From the NCBI RefSeq assembly GCF_000003605.2, contig NW_003115454.1:333020-353407 (forward strand): a DNA stretch of 20,388 nucleotides, read 5' to 3'. This stretch comes from Saccoglossus kowalevskii. Lineage: Eukaryota; Hemichordata; Enteropneusta; Harrimaniidae. Of the stretch, positions 19,375 through 20,388 are shown piece after piece (within the stretch, counting starts at the first letter, position 1; each line of letters begins with the position of its first letter). Made by a program: the position numbers and the translations under genes. The notes beneath the pieces are model-generated. The model searched no databases and was not told the DNA's origin. It saw only the letters and a list, made by a program, of their open reading frames with translations.

Positions 19375-20388
19375 TTGAATTCAGTAGGGAATGACATTTT
19401 TGTATGTTCAGATTATTGGCATGCTGGAGAGTACCCTAAATCATGAACAATGTTTAGTTCGGATAAGATAACACAGAATGACACCGTAAGCACAAATTAC
19501 CGATAGATGACAGTAACAAAACACACAAATAAACCACCATCTGACATGGCACATGGCGACATAGGCATTTGCGTTTTATCTAGTGCTGTAAGTATGCTCC
19601 ATTTGTGGTTATAATTCGTGAAAACCCGGGCATACTTTTGTAGATAAATCAAGGATTGAAATACCCATCTGGAAGAAGTGCTGTATAATAACATTCATGC
19701 TACATATGAGGCACAACACCACATCAATAACGCATCATGTCAACCAGGTGCGAGACGTAACAATCATAGGCGATGGGTGTGCACAAATCAGCAGGACACG
19801 TGACAGTTATGTAGCTGACACACGAACCTACCTCTCGTGTAAAATGGTATCGTTTTAATTTAACATTGTTGCAAGAATAATCAGTCAAACTTTTACTGAC
19901 AATTATATAAAAATCAGTTCCATTAGAATGTCAGCCTTCAGATAGATTTCGCTTTCAGGTTTGTTCATTTATTCATCCGGAACGCAAGCCATTACACAGG
20001 AAGTCAGCTTCTTTTAATGTCCAGCTGAAGTGTGGAATACATCAATTGGTGTATTGTTCTCTGTCTCAGCACAGGAATTGTCACGTACACTCGTTATAAG
20101 CACGTGTTGCCGATGGTTTGATGCAAGTAGTTATACTAACCTATTTTAAATGTGAATGTCTGGCTAGTAGAAGATGAGTGCTGCCTCAGGCATTAGCTCA
20201 GATAAATTTACCATTAATGCTTTTTACAATCACATAATGTGAAGATACTGATTTTTGCCATTTGTTTGCAACAATATTAACGTAAAGATGTTTATCTATG
20301 CCCCTTTAACAACAAATGTTGAAATATGCCCCTTGTTAGTTTATATGATACTATTGATTTGTGTCCCTTCTTTACAATGAAACTAATG
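19375..20388. other. Right-hand end, no gene seen
   Basis: After the AATAAA at 19528 no gene is supported. CACGTG E-boxes lie near 19797 and 20101. A donor-like GCT|GTAAGT at about 19586-19593 has no convincing upstream exon. Near the end TATGCCCCTT occurs twice about 30 bases apart (from about 20297 and 20326), with a CAACA/TGTTG hairpin between them. Confidence 0.4.

Noticed and set aside
1-20388. CRISPR arrays, rRNA or tRNA genes, bacterial operons and integrated viral genes
   Set aside because: The only regular arrays are head-to-tail minisatellites without spacers, and no such genes or recognisable reverse transcriptase, integrase or capsid motifs were seen in the open frames.

Overview
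The window looks like low-density, AT-rich nuclear DNA of an animal, most likely a marine invertebrate and perhaps a mollusc. I infer this from the lack of any long intact open reading frame, from short candidate exons bounded by spliceosomal GT/AG sites, from foldback (MITE-like) elements and a minisatellite, and from decayed copies of an uncharacterised multicopy protein family that I associate from memory with mollusc, cnidarian and lancelet genomes. I see no rRNA, tRNA or CRISPR array, and no bacterial operon structure.

Left end (1-3670): two broken pieces of the same kind of gene face each other. The plus strand carries the C-terminal part (1-1025, with three frameshifts and an in-frame stop before an acidic tail). 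The minus strand carries the N-terminal part (3667 down to about 2682, also frameshifted). The C-terminal part has motifs resembling the XPG/FEN1 branch of PIN-like nucleases. The geometry fits one gene split by an inversion, or two independent fragments.

Middle (3670-11400): mostly non-coding. The best gene signal is at 7408-7462, a signal-peptide exon ending in a phase-1 splice donor. A candidate second exon at 7671-7882 restores a signal-peptidase site and begins Cys-rich. An alternative downstream path uses an 18-nt candidate micro-exon (11378-11395) and a six-cysteine terminal exon (19199-19374). All exons are predictions.

Region 11300-15200 has an unusual density of perfect CRE octamers (TGACGTCA, four copies) and CACGTG E-boxes (five copies), one CRE sitting next to a CCAAT box. 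Two foldback elements lie at 13222-13353 and 14594-14897; the second carries paired ETS-type ACCGGAAGT sites in its arms.

Right end (17061-20388): a ten-copy, 77-bp minisatellite whose internal palindrome changes on both arms together in three copies (AGTGA/TCACT becoming AGAGA/TCTCT). It is followed by a pyrimidine tract, a stretch of unknown origin, the six-cysteine candidate exon with a poly(A) signal, and sequence in which I see nothing further.
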